Source: Actinopolyspora alba (GTDB lineage Bacteria > Actinomycetota > Actinomycetes > Mycobacteriales > Pseudonocardiaceae). From it: a stretch of DNA of 64,000 bases. The notes beneath the pieces are model-generated. The model was not told where the DNA came from, searched no databases, and saw nothing but the letters and a program-made list of their open reading frames with translations. Of the stretch, positions 43,106 to 51,877 are shown in pieces. How positions within the stretch are numbered: position 1 is the first letter of the stretch; the number at the start of each line of letters is the position of its first letter. Made by a program: the position numbers and the translations under genes. Location of the stretch: positions 1-64,000 of the forward strand of contig NZ_FOMZ01000014.1 in the NCBI RefSeq assembly GCF_900112765.1, read 5' to 3'.

Positions 43106-44998
43106 GTGAGTGAGGATCAACGACGCGGCGGTCCCGGACCGATCGAGCACTACGCGCTGCTTTCCGATCTGCGTACCGCCGCCCTGGTGGGCAGGGACGG
43201 CTCGATCGACTGGCTCTGCCTGCCCAGGTTCGACTCCCCGTCCTGCTTCACCCGGCTGTTGGGCGACGACCACCACGGTCACTGGCGCATCGCACCGACC
43301 GGCACCGTACGGCGGGTCGAGCGACGGTACCGGGACAACTCGCTGGTGCTGGAAACGGACTTCCACACCGACACCGGCGTGGTGCGGCTGATCGACAGCA
43401 TGCCCCCGCACGAGAAGAACCACCACGACGAGCCGTGCGTGGTGCGGACCGTCGAGGGGATCTCCGGCGAGGTGGAGATCGGAATTCGCTGGGTGGTGCG
43501 GTTCGCCTACGGCCACTCGATGCCGTGGGTCCGCACCATCCGCGAGCGGGAGCCGGTACCGGACGAGTACCTGTTCGCGCTCGCCGGGCCGCACACCGTG
43601 GTGCTGCGCGGCGACGTGCTTCCCGCCCGCAAGGACGACGAGCGCGCGCACGAGATCACGACCACCGTGAGCGGTGGGCAACGCTACTCCTGGGTGCTGC
43701 AGTGGTCCTCGGATCCGGACGACCTGCCCGCCCCGATGGATCCGGTGCAGGAGGTGCGGGACAGCGAGGACTTCTGGCGGGACTGGTCGCGCCGGATCAA
43801 CTACACCGGGCCGCACCGCGAACCGGTGTACCGTTCGCTGGCCACTCTGAAGGCGCTGACCTACGCCCCGACCGGCGGCATCATCGCGGCTCCGACGACC
43901 TCGCTGCCGGAGGCGTTGGACGGTAACCGCAACTGGGACTACCGCTACTGCTGGCTGCGGGACGCCACGCTGGTGCTGCTGGCGCTGGACAACTTCGGGT
44001 GCTCGGCGGAGGCTGCCTCGTGGCGGCGGTGGCTGTTACGGGCCGTCGCGGGGGATCCGGCGGATCTGCAGATCATGTACGGCGTCGGTGGGGAACGGCA
44101 CCTGCTGGAGTGGGAACCGGACTGGCTGCCCGGTTATCAGGACATCTCGCCGGTGCGGATCGGCAACGCGGCCTACGACCAGTTGCAGTTGGACGTGTTC
44201 GGCGAGGTGATGGACGCGCTGCACCTCGCTCGCGAGCGGGGCGTCACGGAGACCCCGGACTCCTGGGCGCTGCAGCGGGGGATGCTCAAGCACCTGGAGA
44301 CCATCTGGCGGCGGCCGGACAAGGGGCTCTGGGAAGTGCGTGGGCCTGACCGGCACTTCACCCACTCCAGGGTGATGGTGTGGGTGGCGTTCGACCGTGC
44401 CGTCCGGGCCGTGGAGGAGGACGGCCTCCCCGGGCCGGTGGAACGCTGGCGCGAGATCCGGGACTCGGTGCACGAGGAAGTGCTGCGCGAGGGGTTCAAC
44501 ACCGAACTCGGCGCGTTCACCCAGTACTACGGCGGCGACACGCTGGACGCCGCGACGCTGCTCATCCCGGCGTTGGGCTTCCTGCCGGGCGAGGACGAGC
44601 GGGTCCGCGGCACCGTGCGCGCGGTGGAGCGGGAACTGCGGCACGGCGTGCTGGTGGACCGCTACAGCACCGAGCCGGGCACGAACTCCGTCGACGGCCT
44701 GACGGGCCGCGAGGGCTCGTTCCTGGCCTGCTCGTTCTGGCTGGTCGACGCGCTCGCACTGTGCGACAGGCGCGAGGAGGCCGAGCGAATGTTCGAGGAA
44801 CTGCTGGGGCTGCGCAACGACGTGGGCCTGTTCGCCGAGGAGTACGACCCCCACGCGGACCGGTTCACCGGCAACTTCCCGCAGGCGTTCAGCCATCTCG
44901 CCCTGGTCAACTCGGCGGCGATGCTCTACGGCGGGCACACTCGCGAGGAGTCCAGTCGACGCGACGGAGGGAGCCGGCGTTGCGAGCGGCGACCGTGA
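43106..44998 (+). CDS. GH15 glucoamylase/trehalase-type glycoside hydrolase
   Basis: A 630-residue cytoplasmic enzyme. An N-terminal beta-sandwich (about 1-230; IEHYALLSDLRTAALVGRDG, SIDWLCLPRFDSPSCF) is followed by the (alpha/alpha)6 barrel with NWDYRYCWLRDA (about 274-285) and, near the end, EEYDPHADRFTGNFPQAFSH, which carries the catalytic-base region. Such proteins release glucose from alpha-glucans or trehalose. GTG 43106 has a TAGCCT box 8 bases upstream, so it is probably leaderless. The glucose dehydrogenase gene overlaps its end by 19 bases, suggesting that released glucose is oxidised next. Confidence 0.87.
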   Translation: MSEDQRRGGPGPIEHYALLSDLRTAALVGRDGSIDWLCLPRFDSPSCFTRLLGDDHHGHWRIAPTGTVRRVERRYRDNSLVLETDFHTDTGVVRLIDSMPPHEKNHHDEPCVVRTVEGISGEVEIGIRWVVRFAYGHSMPWVRTIREREPVPDEYLFALAGPHTVVLRGDVLPARKDDERAHEITTTVSGGQRYSWVLQWSSDPDDLPAPMDPVQEVRDSEDFWRDWSRRINYTGPHREPVYRSLATLKALTYAPTGGIIAAPTTSLPEALDGNRNWDYRYCWLRDATLVLLALDNFGCSAEAASWRRWLLRAVAGDPADLQIMYGVGGERHLLEWEPDWLPGYQDISPVRIGNAAYDQLQLDVFGEVMDALHLARERGVTETPDSWALQRGMLKHLETIWRRPDKGLWEVRGPDRHFTHSRVMVWVAFDRAVRAVEEDGLPGPVERWREIRDSVHEEVLREGFNTELGAFTQYYGGDTLDAATLLIPALGFLPGEDERVRGTVRAVERELRHGVLVDRYSTEPGTNSVDGLTGREGSFLACSFWLVDALALCDRREEAERMFEELLGLRNDVGLFAEEYDPHADRFTGNFPQAFSHLALVNSAAMLYGGHTREESSRRDGGSRRCERRP

Positions 44999-46023
44999 TT
45001 CCGGGAAAACCGGGCTCCTCGGCCGTCGACGAGCTGCCCGATCCTTCACCGGAACCGGGAGAGCTGCTGGTCGAGGGCCTGCTGGCGGGGGTGTGTTCGA
45101 CCGATGCGGAAGTCGTGGAGTCCGAGCACGGCGCTTCTCCCGCGGGCAGGGAGCGAATGGTGCTGTTCCACGAGTCGCTGGGCAGGGTGAGTTACGCACC
45201 CGCGATCAGCGGTTTCCGGGAGGGCGACCACGTCGTGGGGGTGGTCCGCAGGCCCGATCCCCGGCCGTGCCCGGCGTGCGCGGCCGGGCAGTGGGACTTC
45301 TGCCGCAACGGCGAGTACACCGAGTGCGGGATCAGGGGACTCGACGGGTTCGGTTCGCAGCGCTGGACCGTCGAACCCAGGTTCGCCGTACCGGTGCCCC
45401 ACCGGCTGGGCGAGCTGGGGGTGCTGACCGAACCGACCTCGATCGTGGAGAAGGCGTGGGAGCAGGCCGAGTTCGTCGCCAGGCGCTCCTACTTCGCACC
45501 GCGCCGGGTGCTGGTCACGGGTGCCGGACCGGTGGGACTGCTGGCGGCGTTGCTCGGCAAGCAGCGTGAACTGGACGTACACGTGATGGATCGGGTCGAG
45601 CGGGGCGCGAAACCGGATCTGGTGCGTGAGCTGGGTGCCGGTTACCACACTTCGCTGGACGAGCTGGACTTCGAACCGGAGCTGGTGTTCGAGGCCACCG
45701 GCTCGGGGGACGTGGTGTTCGACGTACTGCGCAGAACCGCCCGAAACGCGATCACCGTGCTGCTGGGGCTCTCCGGCGGTGGCCACACGACGCGGATCCC
45801 GGCCGGAGCGATCAACGACGAACTCGTGCTGGACAACGACACGGTGCTGGGGACCGTGAGCGCGAACCTGCGGCACTACCGCGGTGCGGTGCACGCGCTG
45901 GACGCGGCGGACCAGGGGTGGTTGAACGGGCTGATCTCGCGCAGGGTGCCGCTGGCGGAGTGGCAACGAGCGCTGCGCCCGGAGCGGGACGACGTGAAGG
46001 TAACGGTGCGGCTGGCGGACTGA
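44980..46023 (+). CDS. Zinc-type glucose 1-dehydrogenase (MDR family)
   Basis: A 347-residue medium-chain dehydrogenase. VIPGKPGS at the start, GVCSTDAEVVE and FHESLGRV are the catalytic-zinc region of glucose dehydrogenases (archaeal/actinobacterial type). RPCPACAAGQWDFC gives structural-zinc cysteines, and VLVTGAGPVGLLAALLGKQ (about 178-196) is the NAD(P) Rossmann motif. It oxidises glucose to gluconolactone. TTG 44980 lies 7 bases after GACGGAGGGA and inside the GH15 gene end, so the two are coupled. A post-stop element begins at its stop codon. Confidence 0.84.
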   Translation: MRAATVIPGKPGSSAVDELPDPSPEPGELLVEGLLAGVCSTDAEVVESEHGASPAGRERMVLFHESLGRVSYAPAISGFREGDHVVGVVRRPDPRPCPACAAGQWDFCRNGEYTECGIRGLDGFGSQRWTVEPRFAVPVPHRLGELGVLTEPTSIVEKAWEQAEFVARRSYFAPRRVLVTGAGPVGLLAALLGKQRELDVHVMDRVERGAKPDLVRELGAGYHTSLDELDFEPELVFEATGSGDVVFDVLRRTARNAITVLLGLSGGGHTTRIPAGAINDELVLDNDTVLGTVSANLRHYRGAVHALDAADQGWLNGLISRRVPLAEWQRALRPERDDVKVTVRLAD

Positions 46024-46042
46024 TCGAAGTCTTCCGGTCGGG
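46021..46042 (+). repeat. Post-stop dispersed element, copy 3
   Basis: TGATCGAAGTCTTCCG begins exactly at the stop codon of the glucose dehydrogenase and continues GTCGGG, resembling the copies at 25185 and 29022. Confidence 0.55.
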
Positions 46043-46335
46043 TTGTCGTGCTACTCGCTCGGCGGAACCTCCCGTCGGCTCTCGCTCCGGGTGGCGGAAA
46101 TCGGGTGGCGACGTGCCGGGAAACCGCGCCGGGGGCGGAGCGGGACACGAGGCCCCGTCCCGGGAGTCATCCTGGCTCCGTCTCCGAGCACCCGACGGAC
46201 GGCCGCGCGGTCGACACCGCGCGCCGGGCGACCCTGATCCTCCCGAGTAGCACACAGACCAGCGGCCAACTCAACATGACCAGCACACGGCCGCCGCCAG
46301 CACGTCCCAGAACGAGGAATCCGATTGCCACACGG

Positions 46336-46364
46336 CAGTAACAGTAACTGAGTTACAGTAACTG
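46336..46364. promoter_or_regulatory. Repeat-rich candidate operator
   Basis: AGTAAC-type half sites recur: CAGTAACAGTAACTG, then the perfect dyad GTAACT-G-AGTTAC (46344-46356), then ACAGTAACTG. Direct copies of ACAGTAACT lie 14 bases apart. This AT-rich block stands out from the GC-rich surroundings and suggests cooperative repressor binding. Confidence 0.5.
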
Positions 46365-46406
46365 GCAATCTTCACAGCTGTTGCTCACTCTTCCGTGGGG
46401 GCACAT
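46353..46406 (-). CDS. Possible 17-residue Cys-rich micropeptide
   Basis: ATG 46406 opens a 17-codon ORF, MCPHGRVSNSCEDCQLL, with AGAGGGA 9 bases upstream. CPHG and CEDC could bind one zinc. The frame extends further upstream without a better start. The stop lies within the candidate operator. Coding status is doubtful. Confidence 0.2.
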   Translation of the reverse strand: MCPHGRVSNSCEDCQLL

Positions 46407-46587
46407 CCCGAAACTTCCCTCTGCCGAGTGATCAAGTAGCTCAGCTCCGGTTCCGCCCAGGCGGAACCGGGAACCGCACCGGGTGAAACGGCGGTCGCAC
46501 CACTCGCCTCCCCACCCGGATCGCCGTCGGCGACCGAAGCGTCTCACCCGCGTTCGGTCGCGGTGGCGACTCGGCGAGAGTGATCAC

Positions 46588-47088
46588 ATGACACGACTGC
46601 TCAGCCCCGCGGTCTACCGCCGAATGATCGCTTTCGAACTGCAGCGCATGCGCAAGGCCGCCGACGTCACGCAGCAGGAGGCCGCGGCGAAGCTCGGCTG
46701 CTCCAGGGTGCGCATCAATCACGAGGCGGTGCGCAGAACCGAGCTCAGGTTGCCCCGGCAGCGGGTCCTGGACCGCGAGGGCACCCCGCTGGAACTGACG
46801 ACCGTCATCGACGAGTCGGTGCTGCGGCGACGTATCGGCGACACGCGGATCATGCGGGAACAGCTCGAACACCTATCGGACGTCTCGGAACGCACGAACG
46901 TCGCCGCACGGATCCTCGGCGCGGACGTCGGCGTGCACCCGGCCCTGCACGGCCCCTTCACCCTGATGGACTTCGCGATCCCCGGCGACCCGGGGGTGGT
47001 CTATCTGGAGGACCGGCTGGGCGGAAGGTACTACGAGGATGCCGACGAAATAGACGAGTACATCGGCTTGACGTGCTCCCCACCGTGA
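46588..47088 (+). pseudogene. Broken HTH/DUF5753 regulator
   Basis: The frame starts MTRLLSPAVYRRMIAFELQ with an XRE HTH, but jumps after CSRVRIN straight to the RRTELRLPRQRVL segment of DUF5753, so about 130 residues (the end of the HTH, the linker and the LLQTE region) are missing in frame. The C-terminus is then cut by the IS element: after EIDEYIG the frame runs into the IS end and stops. The intact paralogue at 14.8 kb shows the expected layout. No remnant of the lost C-terminus was found beyond the IS. Confidence 0.8.
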
Positions 47089-47097
47089 ACGGCGGGG
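47078..47097 (-). ncRNA. IS end hairpin / 3' end of a predicted TnpB guide RNA
   Basis: CCCC-A-CCG TGAA CGG-C-GGGG folds with one mismatch, 15-34 bases beyond the tnpB stop. In this IS family the right-end hairpin is both the transposition signal and the scaffold of the omega RNA, whose guide would continue into the flanking DNA below 47068. This role is inferred from the family. Confidence 0.45.
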
Positions 47098-47111
47098 ATT
47101 CTCCACTCGGC

Positions 47112-48345
47112 TTACGCCGTGTACGGAGCGGCATCTCCTCGCGGGGTTGCGCTGCTTCCTGCTTCGTCGGCCACTGCCTCGGTGTGAGGTCTTACGTCGC
47201 CTCCACAGGCGTTTAGTCTCTCCGCCCGTCCGGCGGCGAGGATATTTCTGGCGGCGTTGGTGTCGCGGTCGTGGATCGTGCCGCACGGACATTCCCAGGT
47301 GCGCACAGGTCAGCGGCTTGGGCCCGTCGATGCGTCCACAGTCCGAACAGGTTTGCGACGTGGGTAGCCACCGGTCGATGACCACTAACTCCCGCCCGTA
47401 ACGGGCGCACTTCTCTTCCAGCAGGCGCCGGAACGTTCCCCACGACGCGTCGCGCACGGACTTCGCCAGCCGGGTGCGGGCGAGACCAGATACGGCCAGG
47501 TCTTCCAGGAACACCGCTTGGTTCTCGCGGGCGATCCTGGTCGTTTCCTGGTGTAGCCAGTCGGCCCGTGCGTCGGCGACCTTGCCGTGTTGGCGGGCGA
47601 GTTTCCGGCGTGCTTTCGCGCGGTTGTTGCTGCCGCGCTGTGTGCGGGACAGCTCCCGCTGTGCCCGTTTGAGTTTCCGTTCGGCCCTGCGTAGAAACCG
47701 GGGGTTGTCGATGGTGTTGCCGTGCTGGTCGACGGCGAAGGCGGACAGCCCGAGGTCGAGGGCGAGGTCGTGTTCCTGGCCGTGCTCATCCACGACAGGC
47801 GGCATGGTCTCGTCGCCGACCTCGACCACGAAGCTGGCGAAGTAGCGATCATCGGCGGTCTTGATGACGGTGACCGAACTGGGATCACTAGGCAGGTTCC
47901 GGGACCAGGCGACTTTCACGTCGCCGATGCGGGCGAGTCGGAGCTTGCCGTTGTTTCGGATCGAGAACCCGCCGGTGTGCAGCCGGATCGACTGACGCCG
48001 GTCCCGCTTGGACTTAAATCGAGGGGCACCCACCCGCCTACCGACGCGTTTGCCCTTCAACGAGTCGACAAAGTTCTTGTAGGCGGTGTCGCAGTCGCGG
48101 ATGGCTTGCTGGAGCACAATGTTCGAGCACTTGCCCAACCATCCGCGCTCGTCGGTGTGCTTAGCGTCGGTGATCAATCGCTTTTGCAGCACGGCCCCGA
48201 CCGGAAACTTCTCGCCGGACTTGTAGGCGTCTCGACGGGCGCGTACCGCGTCGTTGTAGACAACACGGGCGTTGCCGAACGCCTGCGCCAGTACCCGTCG
48301 CTGAGCTTCGTCCGGGTAGAGCCGGTAGCGGTACCGCAACTGCAC
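47112..48345 (-). pseudogene. tnpB: RNA-guided nuclease TnpB with one frameshift
   Basis: About 410 residues of TnpB. The helix-turn-helix-like N-terminus (YRYRLYPDEAQRRVLAQAFG) is followed by RuvC residues: LALDLGLSAFA (first Asp), VFLEDLAVSG (Glu) and [11 protein letters not shown] (last Asp). The zinc finger begins CSDCG but its second half, WECPCG, is in another frame, so one base is gained (or two lost) near 47310 around GCTGACCTGTGCGC on the minus strand. All catalytic residues exist, but no single frame encodes them. GTG 48345 follows GGGAGGTGAT. Either a recent pseudogene or a sequencing error. Confidence 0.82.
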
Positions 48346-48388
48346 GACTGATCACCTCCCTTCGGAGATCACGTCACCATGTTGGTCT

Positions 48389-48793
48389 ATGGTCAACACT
48401 GAGGATTACCGCACTGGTCGACACTGCGTTTTCGGGATGCACGTTCACTTGGTCTTCGTAACGAAATACCGACGGAACGTACTCACTGGCAAGCACCACG
48501 ATTTTCTGCGAGACGTATTCGCGAAAGTCTGCGCCGACTTCGGGGCGACCCTGAGCGAGTGCGACGGTGAGGACGACCACGTGCACCTACTCGTGGAGTA
48601 CCCGCCGCAAATGGCGGTCTCAAAGCTGGTGAACAGCCTGAAAGGCGTGACCTCGCGGCGACTGAAGCAACACTTCCGGATGCGTACCTATCGAGGACAA
48701 CTGTGGTCGCCGTCGTACTTCGCAGCCTCCTGCGGCGGAGCGCCGTTAAGCATCATCCAGCAGTATGTGGAAAACCAGCGACGCCCCTCATAA
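48389..48793 (+). CDS. tnpA: IS200-type Y1 transposase TnpA
   Basis: A 134-residue HUH nuclease. The H-x-H pair H18/H20 (GMHVHLVFVTKYR), DHVHLLVEYPP, and nucleophile Y126 (IIQQYVENQ) are all present, and the length is normal. It cuts and rejoins single-stranded IS ends. It is divergent from tnpB, with only 43 bases between starts, so both promoters share that gap. It appears intact, and could move the element. Confidence 0.9.
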   Translation: MVNTEDYRTGRHCVFGMHVHLVFVTKYRRNVLTGKHHDFLRDVFAKVCADFGATLSECDGEDDHVHLLVEYPPQMAVSKLVNSLKGVTSRRLKQHFRMRTYRGQLWSPSYFAASCGGAPLSIIQQYVENQRRPS

Positions 48794-48994
48794 CGTACCC
48801 GACCACAAACACCCCTGATCGACTTACTCCGACCCGCAGACCGGAGCTTACGCCGATGAACCACTGGTCAAGGACGGTCGATTCGACAACCGAGCCGGTG
48901 TCCCCCGGTAGCCGCGACGGCTGCCCGCACCCGTTCCGCTACGCACGATGGACGGTTCCGGGGTGGACGGCGGCGGTTATAAGCTCGCGGGATC

Positions 48995-49768
48995 ATGACG
49001 CAGCACAGCTCGACGGCACATGCCGTCAGAAAGATCATCGCACCGCTGGCGGCACTCGCACTGCTGACCGCGGCCGGTTGCGGTGGTGGGGGAAGCGCGA
49101 ACGATTCGACCGATGGTTCCGTTCAGCCTTCGGCCACCGCTTCGCACTCCTCGGCCTCGGAACCCGGCGGCGACGAGTCCGCCGCACCCAGCGGATCCGA
49201 ATCCGGTGAATCGGAAGCGGCGTCGTCCGGTGACGACGCCGGGAACGGTGACGACGGCTCCGGTGCCAACGCTGATTCCGGCGGAGCGGGCGACGGCGAC
49301 ACCTCCGGCTCGGCGGGCGGCGGTTCGGGTAACGGAGGTTCGGGCGGTGGCGGGAAACCACCCACAGCGACGTTGGCGGGCATCGACCCGTGCGAACTGC
49401 TGACCAAGGCACAACGCGACGAACTGGGGTTGCCCCGCACCACCGCCAACAAGAAGAACGGCGAGACCCGCAGTTGCGAGTTCAATCCTCCACAGGGCAA
49501 CGGGCCGGGCACGAGTGCGCTGCTCGCGATCCACGAGGAGGAGGGGCTGAAAGCGTTCAGCGGCATGACCGGCGATGCCGAGAAGACCACCATCACCGGG
49601 CACGAAGCCAAGATTCAGTGCGAGTACGGCAACTGCCTGATCGGAATAGCGATCACCGACACCTCGCGCGTGGACGTGCAGTCCACGGTGCTCGGTGACG
49701 ACGCCGCCACGAAGAAGCTCGGCAACCGAATCGCGAAAATGATCATCGGGAACCTGGGCAGTTCCTGA
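48995..49768 (+). CDS. DUF3558 lipoprotein
   Basis: A 257-residue exported lipoprotein. The signal peptide ends with lipobox LTAAGC (C29), then a ~95-residue Ser/Gly/Asp-rich linker leads to a DUF3558 domain (about 126-255) starting LAGIDPCELLTKAQRDELGL. Family cysteines in RSCEFNPP and IQCEYGNCLIG are present. The function of DUF3558 is unknown. ATG 48995 has TATAAG upstream. A palindromic terminator-like repeat follows 12 bases after the stop. Confidence 0.85.
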   Translation: MTQHSSTAHAVRKIIAPLAALALLTAAGCGGGGSANDSTDGSVQPSATASHSSASEPGGDESAAPSGSESGESEAASSGDDAGNGDDGSGANADSGGAGDGDTSGSAGGGSGNGGSGGGGKPPTATLAGIDPCELLTKAQRDELGLPRTTANKKNGETRSCEFNPPQGNGPGTSALLAIHEEEGLKAFSGMTGDAEKTTITGHEAKIQCEYGNCLIGIAITDTSRVDVQSTVLGDDAATKKLGNRIAKMIIGNLGSS

Positions 49769-49780
49769 GACGGACACCGC

Positions 49781-49806
49781 GCGGCGATTTCCCGCGAAAT
49801 CGCCGC
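49781..49806. repeat. Dispersed palindrome between convergent genes
   Basis: The core CGATTTCCCGCGAAATCG at 49785-49802 is extended here to an 11-bp perfect stem (GCGGCGATTTC and complement, loop CCGC). It lies between the DUF3558 and ino1 stops, 12 and 35 bases away, and could terminate both. Confidence 0.85.
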
Positions 49807-49841
49807 GCCCGGGCCGCTAGCACCGCCGACGAGCTACGGGA

Positions 49842-50945
49842 TCAGCTCTCCCCCGCGATGAACGACTCCACCGCCTGGTAGGCGTCCGAATCGGAGTACT
49901 GCTCCGGCGGCGACTTCATGAAGTAGGAGGATGCCGACAGCACCGGTCCGCCGATCCCGCGATCCGCGGCGATCTTGGCGGCGCGAATGGCGTCGATGAT
50001 GATGCCCGCTGAGTTCGGCGAGTCCCAGACCTCCAGCTTGTACTCCAGGTTGACCGGTGCGTCACCGAAGGCGCGTCCCTCCAACCGGATGTAGGCCCAC
50101 TTCCGGTCGTCCAGCCAGGGGACGTAGTCCGAAGGACCGATGTGCACGTTGCGGTCCCCCATGTCACGCGTCACCTGCGAAGTGACCGAGTTGGTCTTGG
50201 AGGTCTTCTTGGACTCCAGCCTGCCGAGCTCCTTCATGTTGAGGAAGTCCATGTTGCCGCCGACGTTGAGCTGCATCGTGCGGTCCAGGTGCACGCCGCG
50301 GTCCTCGAAGAGCTTGGTGAGCACCCGGTGGGTGATCGTCGCGCCCACCTGTGACTTGATGTCGTCACCGACGATCGGCACGCCCGCCTCGGTGAACTCG
50401 CGTGCCCACTCGGGGTCGGAGGCGATGAACACCGGCAGCGCGTTGACGAAGGCCACACCGGCGCGGAGCGCGGCACGCGCGTAGAACTTGTCCGCTTCCT
50501 CCGAACCCACCGGCAGGTAGGAAACCAGCACGTCGGCCCCGGACTCGCGCAGCGCCTCGACCATGTCGACCGGCTGTTCCTCGGACTCCTCGATGGTCTC
50601 GGAGTAGAACTGCCCCAGCCCGTCCATCGTGTGACCGCGCTGCACAGACACACCCAGCGGTGGGACGTCGGCGATCTTCATCGTGTTGTTCTGACTCGCC
50701 ACCACGGCCTCGGACAGGTCGCGGCCGACCTTCTTCGCGTCGACGTCGAACGCCGCGACGAACTCCAGATCACCGACGTGGTAACCACCGAAGTCCACGT
50801 GCATCAGGCCGGGAACCCTGCCGCTCGGATCCATCCGGCCGTAATACTGCACACCCTGTACCAGCGACGCGGCGCAGTTGCCCACACCGACGATCGCCAC
50901 TCGGACCTTGCCGGTCGTCGCCTCGTCGTGACGATCTCCGCCCAT
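49842..50945 (-). CDS. ino1: Inositol-3-phosphate synthase Ino1
   Basis: A 367-residue NAD-dependent enzyme converting glucose-6-phosphate to inositol-1-phosphate, the source of inositol for mycothiol and phosphatidylinositol lipids. [18 protein letters not shown] is the Rossmann motif; [19 protein letters not shown]-like segment [11 protein letters not shown] and [17 protein letters not shown] are family signatures. ATG 50945 follows AAGGAGGC-type sequence. PadR lies just upstream on the same strand, as Rv0047c does to Rv0046c. Confidence 0.95.
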   Translation of the reverse strand: MGGDRHDEATTGKVRVAIVGVGNCAASLVQGVQYYGRMDPSGRVPGLMHVDFGGYHVGDLEFVAAFDVDAKKVGRDLSEAVVASQNNTMKIADVPPLGVSVQRGHTMDGLGQFYSETIEESEEQPVDMVEALRESGADVLVSYLPVGSEEADKFYARAALRAGVAFVNALPVFIASDPEWAREFTEAGVPIVGDDIKSQVGATITHRVLTKLFEDRGVHLDRTMQLNVGGNMDFLNMKELGRLESKKTSKTNSVTSQVTRDMGDRNVHIGPSDYVPWLDDRKWAYIRLEGRAFGDAPVNLEYKLEVWDSPNSAGIIIDAIRAAKIAADRGIGGPVLSASSYFMKSPPEQYSDSDAYQAVESFIAGES

Positions 50946-50966
50946 GGTCGCCGGCCTCCTTCTCCG

Positions 50967-51554
50967 TCATGTCCCGTTCGTCGTGTCCCTGTCCAAGCCT
51001 CGGTCGAGGCGGTCACCCACACCCGCGGGCCGCTCGGCTCCCTGCTCGGCCCGCTCGTGCGCGATCAGCTCGTCCAACCAGCGAACCTCCAGCTCGCTGT
51101 GATCCAGGCCCAGGCGGTGCAGTTGCGCCGTGTACCGGTCGCACTGCTCGTCGGCTCTGGCCAGGATCGCCCGTTGCCCTTCCCGGCGCTGTTCCACGCG
51201 CCGACGGCGGCTCTCCAGAATCCGCATCCGGACCGGTGCCGGTGTTCGTGCGAAGAAAGCCAGCCTCACGTCGAACGCCTCGTCCTGGCACGCTCGTGGC
51301 CCGCAGTCCTCGACCAACTCGACGAAACGCTCCCGTCCCGACTCGGTGAGTCGATAGACACGTCGAGCCCGCCGCGAGCGCTGCGCCTCCTGCTCCTCCT
51401 GGGTTTCCTCGATCAGCCCCGCGCGACGCATCCGGCGCAACGTCGGATACACCGTCCCGCAGGAGAACGCACGAATCTCCTGGAGTCGCTTGCGCAGCTC
51501 GTAACCGTGCATCGGCGCCTCGTGCAACAGTCCGAGCACCGCGAGTTCGAGCAC
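50967..51554 (-). CDS. PadR-family transcriptional regulator
   Basis: A 195-residue protein: a PadR winged helix (about 1-80; LELAVLGLLHEAPMHGYELR, FSCGTVYPTLRRMRRAGLI) followed by a C-terminal helical dimerisation region (about 95-170). It probably represses its own promoter and perhaps ino1, 21 bases downstream. GTG 51554 follows GGAGG. A perfect TATAAT -10 and an overlapping dyad lie about 50 bases upstream. The effector is unknown. Confidence 0.87.
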   Translation of the reverse strand: MLELAVLGLLHEAPMHGYELRKRLQEIRAFSCGTVYPTLRRMRRAGLIEETQEEQEAQRSRRARRVYRLTESGRERFVELVEDCGPRACQDEAFDVRLAFFARTPAPVRMRILESRRRRVEQRREGQRAILARADEQCDRYTAQLHRLGLDHSELEVRWLDELIAHERAEQGAERPAGVGDRLDRGLDRDTTNGT

Positions 51555-51602
51555 CGGCCCTCCTCTCGCGGACGAAGCCCAGCCGAGCAGCACCCGGCGA
51601 TG

Positions 51603-51619
51603 ATTATATCGTCCCGATA
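51603..51619 (-). promoter_or_regulatory. padR promoter -10 with overlapping dyad
   Basis: TATAAT (51608-51603, minus strand) overlaps the inverted repeat TATCG-TCC-CGATA (51607-51619). The arrangement suits autorepression by the PadR protein. No good -35 was found. Confidence 0.55.
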
Positions 51620-51877
51620 CATCGGAGTACGACAGTCCTCGTCGCCGCCGAATCACCGGGCGGGCGACCGGAGCGGCAGCACCGGCCGCGTGACCGTTCT
51701 CTCCGGCTGGCATCCCACGGGCCGGGACCGAAGCGGCACCACCGCACCGTCGGAGCGGGTTTTCACCGACCCGCCCCGCCGTGTCACGGCCACCGCCGGT
51801 GGTTCGGAGACACCTCGCCACGGGGCTGCCCCGAACGGCCCAATTGAGCCCGGGCACAGGACACGTACGCTGAGGGC

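Larger units (their letters stand above)
46024..46587. other. Intergenic region upstream of the broken HTH gene
   Basis: No sizeable gene is supported. It holds the repeat-rich candidate operator at 46336-46364 and a possible 17-codon minus-strand ORF at 46353-46406. Confidence 0.45.
47068..48855. mobile_element. IS200/IS605-family insertion sequence
   Basis: Divergent tnpA (plus) and tnpB (minus) flanked by hairpin-forming ends, the IS605 layout. The end beyond tnpB is clear: a hairpin at 47078-47097 preceded by TTGACGTGCT. The end beyond tnpA is uncertain, at about 48800-48855, where CTCCG (48827-48831) and CGGAG (48842-48846) could form the second hairpin. TnpA would mobilise single-stranded DNA; TnpB would use a guide RNA from its 3' end. 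The insertion truncates the HTH gene. Confidence 0.78.
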
